Origin: Armatimonadota bacterium
GTDB lineage: Bacteria > Armatimonadota > JAAZEB01
Length of the DNA stretch: 64,000 bases
NCBI GenBank assembly: GCA_012512265.1
Contig: JAAZEM010000058.1
Span: forward strand, 62,001-126,000
Direction of reading: 5' to 3'
A program made the position numbers and the translations under genes. The notes under the pieces were generated by a model. The model was not told where the DNA came from. It was given only the letters and a program-made list of their open reading frames with translations, and searched no databases. Every line of letters starts with the position of its first letter. The stretch's first letter is position 1. This document shows, piece after piece, positions 1 to 7,953 of the stretch.

Positions 1-930
1 CCACGCCTCGAGGTTGCCATCCCACTCGGTATCGTAGTCGGGATCGCTCGTATCGGGGAAGAGCAGCTCCCACTCGCGGTCTGCCTCCACGGCGGCCATG
101 AAGTCATCGGTGATCCCCACGCTGATGTTGGCGTTGGTGATCTTGCCGGCTTCGCGCTTGGAGTGGATGAAATCGAGCACATCCGGGTGCCAGACGTTGA
201 GGATGAGCATCAGCGCGCCGCGCCGCGAGCCCCCTTGCTCGATCAGCCCGGTGACGAAGGAGTAGAGCGCGCCCCATGAGACCGACCCGGAAGAGCGGCC
301 GTTGACGCCGCGCACGTAGGCGTGCCGGGGGCGGAGACTGGAAAGGTTGATCCCCACGCCGCCGCCGCGCGACATGATCTCCATCATGTTGGCGAGCGTC
401 TTCACGATCCCCTGGCGGGAGTCGCGCGGGCTGGGAATCACGTAGCAGTTGTAGTAGGTCAGCGCCTGGTCCGTGCCGGCTGCCGCCAGGATGCGCCCGG
501 CGGGCACGAACTTCCAATCATCCAGCAGCCAGCGAAACTTCTCTTCCCACTCGGCGGCGTGTTCGCCCTCCACGGCCGCGATCCCGCGCGCCACCCGGGC
601 CATCATCTCCTCGGGGCGCGTCTCGAGCGGCTTGTCGATCTGCTCGATGGCGCGCTGCTGGAGCGTGCCGTCGCGCAAGCGCACCATCACGGAGCCGTCC
701 TGGATCTCGGTGACGGTGCCGATCTCGCGCTGCCCCGTTTTCACGTCGGTGCAGACGACCACGGTATCGCCCACGGCAAGCGTTTTCTTGCTTGCGTCTT
801 TCAAGGCATACCGGTCGAGAAAGATCTTCTCACCCAACTCGCTCAGCGCATTCGCCCCGGTCGCAGGCGGCTCGGGTGAGGGGGCAGGCGCGGCCGCCGA
901 TTGCCGCGTCTTGGCTTTGGGGGTTCCCAT
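1..930 (-). CDS. nrdJ: Adenosylcobalamin-dependent (class II) ribonucleotide reductase, N-terminal part
   Basis: Class II ribonucleotide reductase makes deoxyribonucleotides with a B12 cofactor, with or without oxygen. Only the first 310 codons are present; the gene runs off the left edge. The ATG at 930 follows a good AAGGAG site. Visible family blocks are NCYVIPSP (about residues 161-168, with the first conserved redox Cys), SRGGGVGINLSSLRP (about 187-201), then QGGSRRGALM and HPDVLDFIHSKR. Between FLDRYALKD and EEMMARVARGIAAVE lies an insert of about 55 residues (about 48-103) predicted to be a small beta-barrel (GDTVVV, REIGTV, MVRLRDG). No intein is seen in the visible part. It lies 179 bp downstream of nrdR on the same strand, so its own repressor is probably co-transcribed. 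I see no B12-box riboswitch in the gap. Confidence 0.93.
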   Translation of the reverse strand, partial: MGTPKAKTRQSAAAPAPSPEPPATGANALSELGEKIFLDRYALKDASKKTLAVGDTVVVCTDVKTGQREIGTVTEIQDGSVMVRLRDGTLQQRAIEQIDKPLETRPEEMMARVARGIAAVEGEHAAEWEEKFRWLLDDWKFVPAGRILAAAGTDQALTYYNCYVIPSPRDSRQGIVKTLANMMEIMSRGGGVGINLSSLRPRHAYVRGVNGRSSGSVSWGALYSFVTGLIEQGGSRRGALMLILNVWHPDVLDFIHSKREAGKITNANISVGITDDFMAAVEADREWELLFPDTSDPDYDTEWDGNLEAW

Positions 931-1109
931 GGGTTGCTCCTTCATTACAGCTTCTCTTATCCCAGGAGACGGCGGAGTCAGCGGTGGCTTCGCGCGCATG
1001 GCGGGGGCGTCGCGAGCCAATGCAATGACGTCTCCTCAGGCAGAGCGCGGCTCGTGCCGCGCGCGCTCGTACTCCTATGTCGTTTCCACGCCGGTCGATG
1101 CCGGCGGAA

Positions 1110-1619
1110 CTATCTCTCGTAGGGGAGGCGGGGTTGGCGCTGCTGCGACTGCTCTCTCTCCTCGTGGCCGAGAACGTCTACCAACTCTCGGAACTGGGTG
1201 ACGTCGCGAAACTGACGATAAACGGAGGCATAGCGCACATAGGCGACGTGGTCCAGCTCTCGCAGCCGCGCCATCACCATCTCGCCAATCTCGACGCTGG
1301 CGACCTCGCGATCCGACCGGTTGATGATCTCCCGGTCGATCTCCTCGGTGATCCGCATGAGCACGTCGGCATCGACGTTGCGCTTGTGGCAGGCCGTCTG
1401 GAGACCCCGCAGGATCTTCCCGCGATCATACGGCTCCCGACGGCCGTCCTTCTTGACGACCATCAAGCGCCGCTCCTCGATCTCCTCGTAGGTGGTGAAA
1501 CGCTTGCCGCATTCGTTGCACTGCCGCCGGCGTTTCGTTGCCTCCCCGTCTCGGATCTCGCGGGAGTCAATCACTTTGTCCTGTGAACCTCCGCAGTATG
1601 GGCACTTCAACGATGCCAT
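1110..1619 (-). CDS. nrdR: Transcriptional repressor NrdR
   Basis: NrdR senses ATP/dATP and represses ribonucleotide reductase genes. The protein (169 aa) starts MASLKCPYCGG and has the N-terminal zinc ribbon (CPYC then CNEC) followed by RFTTYEEIEERRLMVVKKDGRREPYDR and the ATP-cone domain. A longer reading from 1649 adds ten residues, but its start overlaps the -10 box of a strong promoter (1648-1677). The ATG at 1619, preceded by AGGGGG, is therefore chosen. It is slightly longer than the usual 150 or so residues because of a basic, Gln-rich C-terminal tail. It lies directly upstream of nrdJ, the expected target. Confidence 0.95.
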   Translation of the reverse strand: MASLKCPYCGGSQDKVIDSREIRDGEATKRRRQCNECGKRFTTYEEIEERRLMVVKKDGRREPYDRGKILRGLQTACHKRNVDADVLMRITEEIDREIINRSDREVASVEIGEMVMARLRELDHVAYVRYASVYRQFRDVTQFRELVDVLGHEEREQSQQRQPRLPYER

Positions 1620-1647
1620 CCCCCTACAAGATGTGGTATGGTGACCC

Positions 1648-1677
1648 ACTATAGCACACCAGATATGCGCCTGTCAA
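1648..1677 (-). promoter_or_regulatory. Sigma70-like promoter of nrdR-nrdJ
   Basis: On the minus strand TTGACA (plus coordinates 1672-1677) is followed after 18 bp by TATAGT (1648-1653). The start point would be near 1641, giving a leader of about 20 nt before the ATG at 1619. No clear pair of NrdR boxes is recognisable around it. Confidence 0.75.
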
Positions 1678-1744
1678 GGAGTTCAGCGGCGATTGTGAGT
1701 GTCAAAGAGGGGCAGGAAGAGCGACGGGCTTCCGGGGGCCGGCT

Positions 1745-2869
1745 TCACTGCGCCGCGAGGCGTTGTGCCGCCTGGATCTCTGCGATAACGGCGGGATCCG
1801 TCTCCGTCGCCAGGGCGGCGCGCAGAGCCGCGACCGCCTCTGGGGTGCCTATCCGGCCGAGCGCCCAGGCGGCGTGCGCGCGCAGGAGGGGGTCGGAGTC
1901 GGCGAGGGCACGCGTCAGCGCTGGGATGGCGGCTGGATCGCGCGTGTTGCCGAGGGCGATGGCGGCGTTGCGGCGCAGGCCGCTCCATTTCGCGCGCTTC
2001 ACCGGCGTTTGGCCAAAGCGGCGCGAGAACTCCTCGTTGGGGAGATGCAACAGGTCGAGAAGAGAAGGGGCATCGTCCACGGGTGGCGAAGCGGGCTGTT
2101 GGGGCAGGCGGGCATTCCAGGGGCAGGCTTCCTGACAGACGTCGCACCCGAAGACGCGATTGCCTAGCGCCGGCCTAGCTTCCTGTGGCAGCACGCCCCG
2201 GTGCTCGATTGTCAGGTAGGAGAGGCAGCGGCGCGCGTCCAGCTCATAGGGGGCGCGGAGGGCGCCCGTGGGGCACGCCTTCAGGCAGCGCGTGCAGCTG
2301 CCGCACGGGTCACCGGCTAGCGCCTGGTCATGCTCCAGGAGCACCGTGGTGATCACCACCCCGATGAAGAAGCGCGAGCCGAGCGTCGGGTGGATGAGGG
2401 TGGTGTTCTTGCCGTAGCGTCCGATGCCCGCCAGAAAGGCGGCCTCTCGCTCGAGCACCGGACCGGTGTCCACATAGGCGCGACTCTGGACCGCCTCGGG
2501 CGCCTCGGCGTGGAGAAACGCCTCGAGGGCGCGCAGCTTCTCGCCGACAACCAGGTGATAGTCGCGTCCGTGGGCGAAGTCGGCGATGCGCGGGCGGTCT
2601 GCGGGGAGCGTGGACGAATCGCGAGCGGCGTAGGCGAGGGCGCAGACAATCACCGATTGGGCGCCCGGGAGCACGAAACGCGGGTCCTTGCGCCGCTCCG
2701 GATCACGCGCCAGATAGGCCATCCGGGCGGCATAGCCGCACGCGAGCCAGCCATCCAGGTGGTGAGCGTGGGGGCCCGGGCGGGCCGGCGCGATCCCCAC
2801 ATGATCAAACCCAAGCGCGCGCGCATGTTCCTTGAGGCGCTGTGAGAGGCCTGCCGATTCATCCATCAC
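1745..2869 (-). CDS. queG: Epoxyqueuosine reductase QueG
   Basis: QueG reduces epoxyqueuosine to queuosine in tRNA, the last step of queuosine synthesis, using cobalamin and two [4Fe-4S] clusters. The 374-residue protein has the family N-terminus (LGFDHVGIAPA), the ferredoxin-like cysteine motifs CGSCTRCLKACPTGAL and FGCDVCQEACPWN, and a C-terminal HEAT-repeat segment (about residues 300-365: NAAIALGNTRDPAAIPAL, then AHAAWALGRIGTPEAVAAL) as in full-length family members. The start is ATG 2869 or the adjacent ATG 2866, behind GGGGTG. It stands alone between nrdR and a plus-strand kinase gene. Confidence 0.95.
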   Translation of the reverse strand: MMDESAGLSQRLKEHARALGFDHVGIAPARPGPHAHHLDGWLACGYAARMAYLARDPERRKDPRFVLPGAQSVIVCALAYAARDSSTLPADRPRIADFAHGRDYHLVVGEKLRALEAFLHAEAPEAVQSRAYVDTGPVLEREAAFLAGIGRYGKNTTLIHPTLGSRFFIGVVITTVLLEHDQALAGDPCGSCTRCLKACPTGALRAPYELDARRCLSYLTIEHRGVLPQEARPALGNRVFGCDVCQEACPWNARLPQQPASPPVDDAPSLLDLLHLPNEEFSRRFGQTPVKRAKWSGLRRNAAIALGNTRDPAAIPALTRALADSDPLLRAHAAWALGRIGTPEAVAALRAALATETDPAVIAEIQAAQRLAAQ

Positions 2870-3065
2870 CCCACGATTCTACCACGACGCTGGCGAAATG
2901 GGAACCCGCCCTCGGGCGCGTCTGGCCGCCAGGGGCGCGTGAGCCAACATCATGTTTGGTCGCTGGAGCAAGCGGGTATACCTAAAGTTAACAAGCGGGT
3001 GTTCGACAGCCGAGGGCGGGCGGTGCTGCCCAGGCAAGCGCGGGACCACCCATCCGGGAGTATCC

Positions 3066-4376
3066 ATGACGATCCCCAATGCCAGCAATCGCGATGGAGT
3101 GCTCGACCAAGAGCCCGGCGTGGAGTCGAGCGCGGACCCATGCAAAATGTTCGGAGACCTTCCGCCCCTGGAAAGGAGCCGCCCGTCGATGCGCGCCGGC
3201 GGTAGTGCGAGCGACGCGGCGAAGGATGAGTCCGCCGCTGACGCGGCCCCTCCAATTGAGCCCTCTCTGCTGCGGGCGCTCCAGCAGATCCTCGACTTCG
3301 GCCGCGACGCGTTGCATGTGCGCGCGGCCATTCTGGTACTGAAGCTGGGAGAGGGAGACTACTCCCCGCACTTTCTGTCATCCGCGCCCGAGGGGGAGGC
3401 GGGGGAATGGGTGGATGCAATCCGCGCCGGGCAGGGCGGCCTGGACACGGTCCTGGCAGAGGGCCGGCCCGTGCGCCTCCACCACACGGCGAGGCGTTCC
3501 GGGGGCGGTCCGGCGGATCGATGGCTGCGTGTGACTTCGCTCCTGGGTATCCCGATGGGCGACGGAGGCCTCTTCTTCGTGGAGAAGGAGGACGGGCACC
3601 ACTTCACGGATGCAGACGAGCGCCTGGCGCTCTTCCTGGCGGAGCAGGCAGCCGCCGTGGTGGAGTGCGCCCATCTGCTTGCGGAGACGCGCTCGCGCTG
3701 CGACGAGACGGTTCGCGCAGAGCGCCTCAGCGCCATCTCCACCCTCGCGTCGGTGATCGGGCACGACCTACGCAATCCGCTCTCGGTGATCAACAACGCC
3801 ATCTTCTTCCTCAGCTCGAAGATTGAGAGCGACGACGCGCGGGTGAACCGCCACCTGGAGATCGTCCGGCGTGAGATTCGCCAGGCAACCCGGATTATCG
3901 AGGAACTCCTCGATTTCTCGCGAGACCGCGCGCCCCAACCTGCGCCTGCGCCGCTGCGCGTGCTCCTCCGCGACGCGCTCGCATCCCGCCGGATCGACGG
4001 GCAGATCCGGGTGGAAGAGGAGCTTCCGGCGGATTTGCCCCTCCTCTACGTGGATGTGGTGCAGGTGCGCCAGGCGCTCGCCCACCTTCTGGCCAATGCC
4101 ATCGAGGCGATGCCGGAGGGCGGCACGCTCCGGGTGCGCGCATTCGCTTGCGACGCCGGTGTGGCTGTCCAGATCGAGGATACCGGGGTCGGCATCCCGT
4201 CTGAGCATCGAGACCGTCTCTTTGAGCCGCTTTTCACCACCAAGCCTCGCGGGGCTGGCCTGGGGCTGGCCCTGGTCCAGCGCGTGGTGGCAGCACACCA
4301 CGGCACCATCCGCATCGAGAGCGAGGATGGGCAGGGCACGACCGTTACCCTCCTCCTGCCGGCTGCGGAGAGATGA
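3066..4376 (+). CDS. Sensor histidine kinase with GAF-like input domain
   Basis: Predicted cytoplasmic sensor kinase of 436 aa. The N-terminal half (about residues 55-205) resembles a GAF domain. The H box (GHDLRNPLSVI, His about residue 233), N box (NAIEAMPEGG, about 343), G1 (DTGVGIP) and G2 (GAGLGLALVQRVV) follow. No transmembrane segment is seen, so it should sense an internal ligand or redox state. The ATG at 3066 (behind GGGAG) is preferred to the longest reading from 2952; 3189 is another possible start. The C-terminus resembles NtrB/AtoS-type kinases. No response regulator gene is adjacent. Confidence 0.85.
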   Translation: MTIPNASNRDGVLDQEPGVESSADPCKMFGDLPPLERSRPSMRAGGSASDAAKDESAADAAPPIEPSLLRALQQILDFGRDALHVRAAILVLKLGEGDYSPHFLSSAPEGEAGEWVDAIRAGQGGLDTVLAEGRPVRLHHTARRSGGGPADRWLRVTSLLGIPMGDGGLFFVEKEDGHHFTDADERLALFLAEQAAAVVECAHLLAETRSRCDETVRAERLSAISTLASVIGHDLRNPLSVINNAIFFLSSKIESDDARVNRHLEIVRREIRQATRIIEELLDFSRDRAPQPAPAPLRVLLRDALASRRIDGQIRVEEELPADLPLLYVDVVQVRQALAHLLANAIEAMPEGGTLRVRAFACDAGVAVQIEDTGVGIPSEHRDRLFEPLFTTKPRGAGLGLALVQRVVAAHHGTIRIESEDGQGTTVTLLLPAAER

Positions 4377-4481
4377 GCTCCGGCATGGCGTGCGGACGAG
4401 TAGGCGCCGGCCTGAAGAGCCGTGCGCTATTGAGTCTGTGCGCGACGCCCGGGGGCGATCCCCGCCGCTTCCGAGCGCAAG

Positions 4482-4511
4482 TTGACAGCCGTTAGGGCCA
4501 GTTGCTATACT
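4482..4511 (+). promoter_or_regulatory. Sigma70-like promoter of tpiA
   Basis: TTGACA (4482-4487), 18-bp spacer, TATACT (4506-4511). Transcription would begin near 4518, leaving an unusually long leader of about 160 nt before the tpiA ATG at 4677. The 4377-4676 gap holds this promoter and leader and no gene that I can support. Confidence 0.75.
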
Positions 4512-4676
4512 AGGGCGAGGCGGCATGGTGCTGCCTCGCTTGTGGCAAGCGGCGCCCCGCCGAGCGGTCTGAGGGGCGGGGACGTATCGTTCCTCCTATG
4601 AAGGTTCACCCCATCGCCCGAAAGCGGCGGAAGCGTCGCCAGCCGACGGCTGATTCCCGAGTTGGAGGCTCTCCTG

Positions 4677-5483
4677 ATGAAGCGTATTCCGATCGTTGCG
4701 GGCAACTGGAAGATGCACAAGACGATTGCCGAGGCCCGTGCCCTGGTCGATGGTCTGAAGCCGGGTGTTGCTGGTCTGACCGGCGTAGAGGTCGTGGTCT
4801 GCCCGCCATACACGGCGTTGGCTGCGGTTCGCGAGGCGATTGAGGGCAGCGCGATTGCCCTGGGTGCCCAGGATGTCTTCTGGAAGGAGAAGGGCGCCTA
4901 CACGAGCCAGGTGGCGCCGAGCATGCTGGTGGATGCGGGCTGTCGCTACGTGATCATCGGCCACTCCGAGAACCGCGGTCGCTTTGGCGTGCCCGAGCCG
5001 GAGATGACCGAGGCCCTCCTTCGGTGGTTCGGCGAGACGGATGAGAGCGTCAACGTGAAGACGAAGGCGGCGCTGGCGGCCGGGCTGATCCCGATCGTGT
5101 GCGTGGGCGAGACGCTCGATGAGCGCCGCGCTGGCAAGACCGACGAGGTGATCGCGGGGCAGGTGGAGCGCGGTCTCGCCGGCCTCACCGCGGAGCAGGT
5201 GGGCGGCATGGTGATCGCCTACGAGCCGGTGTGGGCGATTGGCACGGGCGAGACGTGCGACACGCCGGAAGCCAACCGGGTGTGCGGCATGATTCGCAGC
5301 GTCGTCGAGCGCGTTTTCGGCGCCGACGCCGCGCAGGCGGTGCGCATTCAGTACGGCGGCAGCGTGAAGCCGGGGAACGCGAAGGAGCTCTTCTCGCAAG
5401 AGCATATCGATGGCGGTCTGGTGGGCGGTGCCGCGCTCGAGGCCGAGAGCTTCACCCAGATCGTGCGCGCGGCCCTCTCCTAA
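4677..5483 (+). CDS. tpiA: Triosephosphate isomerase
   Basis: Interconverts dihydroxyacetone phosphate and glyceraldehyde 3-phosphate in glycolysis and gluconeogenesis. The protein (268 aa) shows the substrate-binding Asn/Lys motif GNWKMHK at the N-terminus, the catalytic His in IIGHSENR (usual GHSERR, so one Arg is Asn), the catalytic Glu in AYEPVWAIGTG, and the phosphate-binding YGGSV. An upstream TTG at 4662 is in frame, but the ATG at 4677 has GGAGG 8 nt ahead and gives the canonical N-terminus. Other glycolytic genes are not adjacent. Confidence 0.97.
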   Translation: MKRIPIVAGNWKMHKTIAEARALVDGLKPGVAGLTGVEVVVCPPYTALAAVREAIEGSAIALGAQDVFWKEKGAYTSQVAPSMLVDAGCRYVIIGHSENRGRFGVPEPEMTEALLRWFGETDESVNVKTKAALAAGLIPIVCVGETLDERRAGKTDEVIAGQVERGLAGLTAEQVGGMVIAYEPVWAIGTGETCDTPEANRVCGMIRSVVERVFGADAAQAVRIQYGGSVKPGNAKELFSQEHIDGGLVGGAALEAESFTQIVRAALS

Positions 5484-5563
5484 GCAGAGTGGCCGACGGA
5501 AAGACGCCTCGCGCTCGGTGGTGGATTCCGCTGAGAGGTGACACCCCGTCAGGCGCGTGGATT

Positions 5564-5600
5564 ATCAGACGCTCGGAGCACACCCCTCCGGGCGTCTGAT
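5564..5600. terminator. Inverted repeat downstream of tpiA
   Basis: Arms ATCAGACGC (5564-5572) and GCGTCTGAT (5592-5600) are perfectly complementary around a 19-nt loop. No T-run follows, so factor-independent termination is uncertain. It sits between tpiA and the convergent membrane-protein gene. Confidence 0.4.
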
Positions 5601-5730
5601 CCCGGCCCCGCCTTCAGGGCGGTTTAGGGGGATTGCCTTCAGTTGGAGGTAGCCACCAGGATGCGCCCGGCTCTCGGGGGCCTAGCCGGGCTTGTGGCCG
5701 ATGGGGCGCGGAGTGCCCGCATGGGCGGGC

Positions 5731-6069
5731 TCAGAGGTCCAAATAGAAGATGACGAGCAGCGCGAGTAGGCCCGTCCACATCGGCGAGATACGCACGGCC
5801 GCGCCGCTGAGCTGTTCCAGAATGAGGCGAGGTCCCTCCAGCAACGAGCGGATCCCCAGGTACACGGCGAAGTAAACCCCCCCCGCGCTCAAGAGGCCCA
5901 TCGATGCCGCTTCCACCGACCCAAACAGTCCACGCGACGGTACTCCGGCGTTCAGGGCCTGCACAACATCTATCACCCAGGTGATCACCGGTCCCAGCAC
6001 CCAGGCGATCATCCAACTCGCGCACGAGGCGCGCTCATCTTGCTGCGCGGGCTCCTCGGCAAGTGGCAT
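5731..6069 (-). CDS. Small membrane protein of unknown function
   Basis: A 112-residue protein I do not recognise. It has three predicted membrane segments: about residues 19-40 (WMIAWVLGPVITWVIDVVQAL), 56-77 (MGLLSAGGVYFAVYLGIRSLL) and 97-112 (MWTGLLALLVIFYLDL). A very good ribosome site (GGGAGGAGA) directly precedes the ATG at 6069, which supports it as real coding sequence over a longer antisense reading at 5639-6025. It ends two residues after the last hydrophobic stretch. No function can be inferred from its neighbours. Confidence 0.7.
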   Translation of the reverse strand: MPLAEEPAQQDERASCASWMIAWVLGPVITWVIDVVQALNAGVPSRGLFGSVEAASMGLLSAGGVYFAVYLGIRSLLEGPRLILEQLSGAAVRISPMWTGLLALLVIFYLDL

Positions 6070-6207
6070 TCTCCTCCCTCCGCGTTGCTCACGCCGTGCG
6101 CGCCCGGCCCGCTGGGCGTGAAAGGGAACGGAGCCAGGTCGGCGACGATCCCCCCGGCACCTATTACCCGGTAGTGCGGATGGGTAACGTGCGGACGGAG
6201 TTGTTCT

Positions 6208-7323
6208 TCAATTTGCCGACAGGCTGGAGAAGCGCGGGTCTTGCGGCGCGTGGGCGCGGCGCGGGAAGTGGCGGGTGCGCGCGGAGGCGAGGGGACGTTC
6301 CCGTCGGCAGCGGGGGATGATCGGCCCGGTGGAGCGACGCGGAACGCTGAGCGGGCGCGTCGTCGTGCGCTCCATCATCCCCCTGCCTCCCTGACCATGC
6401 GTGAAGAGAAGGAGAAACAGGAGCCCTGAAGCGAGGGCAAAGTGGATGGGCCACATCGATGAGTCTGGCGCCGGAACAGGACTCTGTGGCGGAACGGGGG
6501 ATGGCGCCGGCGCCGATGCGGCCACGGCGGCGAGCATCTGAGACAGGAATGTCGTGGCCGCGGTGATGCGGGTTGCGTTGGATGCAGTGCCCGCGGGCAT
6601 CGTCTCGTACAGGATGGCGGGCGTGTTCCAGGCGGTTGTGAAGAAGCGGTGCGCGAGACGCGGGTCGTTGGCCGCTCCCCAGTACGTTCGCTGCACATAG
6701 GTTCCCTGATCGGCGCACGCTCTCAGCGTCGTGGAGATCCACTGGTCCAGGGGAACGCTCCAGGTGGGTACAGCGCGTTCTTGCCTGAGAAGCGGCGTTT
6801 CGATGGTGTGGCATGTGTAGAGATCATCCGCGGTCCATTCGTGCGCATCGATGATCAGGGTGGGGCGCCATTGGAGAAATACGTCGAAGATGGCGCGTGT
6901 CTCCGGTTGCGTGCGCTCTTGCCAATCGCGGTTGAGATCGACGCCGGCGGCATTGGTGCGCCGGCGGACCGCCATGCCATCGGGGTTGGCAATGGGAACG
7001 ATCAGGGTGACGATGCGCCGCCTGATCGCCGCCTTGCTCTCGCTACATAGGTTGCGGACCACGCGCAGAGCAGCTTGAGAGGCAATGGGCTCATTGCCAT
7101 GCTGGCCGCAGATGATCAGCACGCTGGGCGCGCCGCGCTCTATCGCCTCTGGTTCCGCCACGACCAACAGGTGAAGCGGCCGCCCTTCGACACTGCGCCC
7201 AATTGTCTCCACCGAGACGGCAGGCAGCGCCGCAATCTCGGAGAGCGCGTCCGCCCTGGCGAAGCTAGTCCCCAGGGCGCCGGACGAAGTGATGAGCAGC
7301 AGTGCGAAGAGTAGACGCTTCAC
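6208..7323 (-). CDS. M14-family zinc carboxypeptidase, secreted or membrane-anchored
   Basis: Predicted extracytoplasmic metallocarboxypeptidase (371 aa). A signal peptide (MKRLLFALLLITSSGALG) starts at GTG 7323. Zinc ligands are visible as His and Glu in CGQHGNEP and a later His in IIDAHEW. NPDG and AGVDLNRDW are family blocks, and ILYETMPAG carries the likely catalytic Glu. After the catalytic domain a Pro-rich linker (about 275-290) leads to a second hydrophobic stretch (PIHFALASGLLFLLLFTHG) and a basic tail, so the enzyme is probably anchored at its C-terminus. It begins one nucleotide after the stop of the FlaG-like gene, so translation is probably coupled. The substrate is unknown; murein peptides or other peptides are possible. 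Confidence 0.85.
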   Translation of the reverse strand: MKRLLFALLLITSSGALGTSFARADALSEIAALPAVSVETIGRSVEGRPLHLLVVAEPEAIERGAPSVLIICGQHGNEPIASQAALRVVRNLCSESKAAIRRRIVTLIVPIANPDGMAVRRRTNAAGVDLNRDWQERTQPETRAIFDVFLQWRPTLIIDAHEWTADDLYTCHTIETPLLRQERAVPTWSVPLDQWISTTLRACADQGTYVQRTYWGAANDPRLAHRFFTTAWNTPAILYETMPAGTASNATRITAATTFLSQMLAAVAASAPAPSPVPPQSPVPAPDSSMWPIHFALASGLLFLLLFTHGQGGRGMMERTTTRPLSVPRRSTGPIIPRCRRERPLASARTRHFPRRAHAPQDPRFSSLSAN

Positions 7324-7324
7324 C

Positions 7325-7687
7325 TCATGCCTTTCGGTCGAGAGAAAGTCCGATCAGGTGCATCATATCCGCGTACATCCGAAGCAGGCGACGCGGCGGG
7401 ATCTCGCGGATCACGTCACCGGTGGCGGTATCGTACATCTCGACGATTACCTGGCGCGGCTCATCCAGGATCCGAAAGCGTGCACCGATCTCAAGCGTCT
7501 TCACGGCCTCATTCAGGCAGTCGACAGCCTGCTGTACCTCGGAGAGATCCGGGCCGTTTCCCGGCGGCGGGGCAACTCTCCTGTCAGTGTACACGCTGGG
7601 CGAGGTGCCAGCGTAGGTGTCTCGGTGCAGGATGGCAGCCTCGGAAGGCTCGATCCTGCGGAACACGGGCTGAATGACATCGGTCAT
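7325..7687 (-). CDS. FlaG family protein
   Basis: A 120-residue protein whose C-terminal half matches the FlaG family pattern: RFRILDEPRQVIVEMYD, TGDVIREIPPRRLL and a C-terminal GLSLDRKA. FlaG proteins accompany flagellin and filament-cap genes and affect filament length. The residues before about 45 are Pro-rich and unconserved. ATG 7687 is chosen because GGGGGTGAGAAG lies at a suitable distance; the GTG at 7696 has its purine tract too close. No other flagellar gene is in the window, so its role here is uncertain. Confidence 0.75.
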   Translation of the reverse strand: MTDVIQPVFRRIEPSEAAILHRDTYAGTSPSVYTDRRVAPPPGNGPDLSEVQQAVDCLNEAVKTLEIGARFRILDEPRQVIVEMYDTATGDVIREIPPRRLLRMYADMMHLIGLSLDRKA

Positions 7688-7953
7688 TCTTCTCACCCCC
7701 CTCGTCCATCGAACACACGCGCGAACGGGCGCATTGCGCTATCGCTCGCTCTCATGGGGATCAGGCGTCTCGCCAACTGGCGGAGTGCCCTCGCCCCGAT
7801 GAACCCGCATCTGTAGCCGCCGCCCGGATGTGGTCCGCTGGGTGATGGATCCCCGGAGGCGTACCACAAGCAGGGATCTTCGCAGTGTATCTGTTCGGCA
7901 TTCGCGTGGGGGAGCTTAAGCGCGTCGCGATGTGGTTCGGCTGGCGCGATTCC

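Noticed and set aside
931-1109. Possible cobalamin riboswitch ahead of the B12-dependent reductase gene, and an 8-bp inverted repeat (964-971 and 1029-1036).
   Set aside because: No B12-box-like sequence is seen, and the arms are 57 nt apart without other support.
5639-6025. A 128-codon minus-strand frame overlapping the small membrane-protein gene.
   Set aside because: It lacks an RBS and a plausible composition, whereas the overlapping 112-codon frame has GGGAGGAGA and three clear membrane segments.
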